39,424 bases of DNA from Euzebyales bacterium (GTDB taxonomy: Bacteria; Actinomycetota; Nitriliruptoria; Euzebyales; JAHELV01): the NCBI GenBank assembly GCA_035461305.1, contig DATHVN010000185.1, forward strand, positions 1 to 39,424, in the 5' to 3' direction. Numbering within the stretch: the first letter of the stretch is position 1; every line of letters begins with the position of its first letter. Below are positions 39,192-39,424 of the stretch, one piece after another. The translations under genes were made by a program, and so were the position numbers. Below the pieces are notes generated by a model, which searched no databases, had not been told where the DNA came from, and saw only the letters and a list, made by a program, of their open reading frames with translations.

Positions 39192-39264
39192 CGAGACGGA
39201 CGCGCTCGTCCGAGGATCCCGGGTGCGGACAACGCCTCTGTCTCCCGGTCCAGCGACAGATCTA

Positions 39265-39280
39265 GAGCGTGTCTCCCGAA
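39265..39280. repeat. Probable IS terminal inverted repeat
   Basis: GAGCGTGTCTCCCGAA lies just outside the transposase stop, next to the bases TCTAG, which contain a CTAG or TA target-site type. Its partner would be beyond the window, so the repeat cannot be confirmed here. Confidence 0.45.
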
Positions 39281-39424
39281 TCACTTGGGGGCCCAGGTGA
39301 GCAGGACGGCAAGCAGGATGCCGCCGCGGTAGTTGGTGGCGGTCTTGTCGTAGCGGGTGGCGATGCCGCGCCACTGTTTGAGCTTGTTCCAGTCGCGCTC
39401 GACGGTGTTGCGTCGCCGGTAGGC
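39281..39424 (-). mobile_element. IS5-like insertion sequence, 3' end of the transposase gene (partial)
   Basis: The last 47 residues of a DDE transposase read off the minus strand and run off the window. They contain YRRRNTVERDWNKLKQWRG, with the catalytic Glu in the NTVERDW motif, and GIATRYDKTATNYRG, typical of the IS5/IS427-type family. Only the C-terminal part is seen, so the element cannot be named or judged intact. It is inserted about 90 bases after the dehydrogenase gene. Confidence 0.85.

Noticed and set aside
1-39424. CRISPR arrays, tRNA or rRNA genes, and phage genes
   Set aside because: No regularly spaced repeats, no tRNA cloverleaf or rRNA-like sequence and no phage structural genes were seen on reading both strands; a covariance search was not possible.

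Overview
The window is a very GC-rich actinobacterial chromosome segment (Actinomycetota). The evidence is the conserved actinobacterial origin-proximal gene set, a Ni superoxide dismutase, a DUF5318 protein, a diheme QcrC, inositol-phosphate synthase next to a PadR regulator, many GTG starts and apparently leaderless promoters. Gene order resembles mycobacteria, but with separate kinase and MurJ genes and inserted genes. I infer a non-mycobacterial, possibly deep-branching actinobacterium; genus cannot be decided from the sequence.

Region 1 (1-4.5 kb): yidC, jag/khpB, rsmG, parA and parB, tightly packed on +, with two parS sites, one between jag and rsmG and one inside the parA 5' end. Region 2 (4.5-10.9 kb): ddl and a PLP aminotransferase on -, a 49-residue membrane protein coupled to a GNAT on +, then trxB, trxA and a CwlM-like degenerate amidase on -. 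trxB and trxA each carry a SigR/SigH-like promoter. A zinc-binding membrane protein is divergent from trxB. Region 3 (11-18.6 kb): murJ, a membrane Ser/Thr kinase with a discoidin-like ectodomain, an ECF sigma factor and its anti-sigma factor, all on -, with the CCA-adding enzyme divergent. Together regions 1-3 match the M. tuberculosis Rv3907c-Rv3922c neighbourhood.

Region 4 (18.6-27.3 kb): an EAL-domain pseudogene, a 4-alpha-glucanotransferase, the divergent sodN/sodX pair, padR-ino1, a DUF5318 gene and a class A penicillin-binding protein. The ino1-padR-DUF5318-ponA block matches M. tuberculosis Rv0046c-Rv0050. Region 5 (27.3-32 kb): an ECF sigma factor with a small partner protein, and the qcrC-qcrA-qcrB respiratory operon, which has 36-bp tandem repeats between qcrC and qcrA.

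Region 6 (32-39.4 kb): a GNAT, an AlaX-type editing protein with an altered zinc site, a short-chain dehydrogenase, and a small cluster resembling Tad/Flp pilus genes without its motor ATPase: a hypothetical protein, a BldC-like HTH, a TadZ/Ssd-like protein and two TadB/TadC-like membrane proteins. A branched-chain amino-acid dehydrogenase follows. The window ends inside an IS5-like insertion sequence.

The most interesting themes are the cell-wall control module (active kinase, flippase, pseudo-amidase, PBP), the ATPase-less Tad-like cluster, and several local regulatory repeats. No tRNA, rRNA or CRISPR array was seen.
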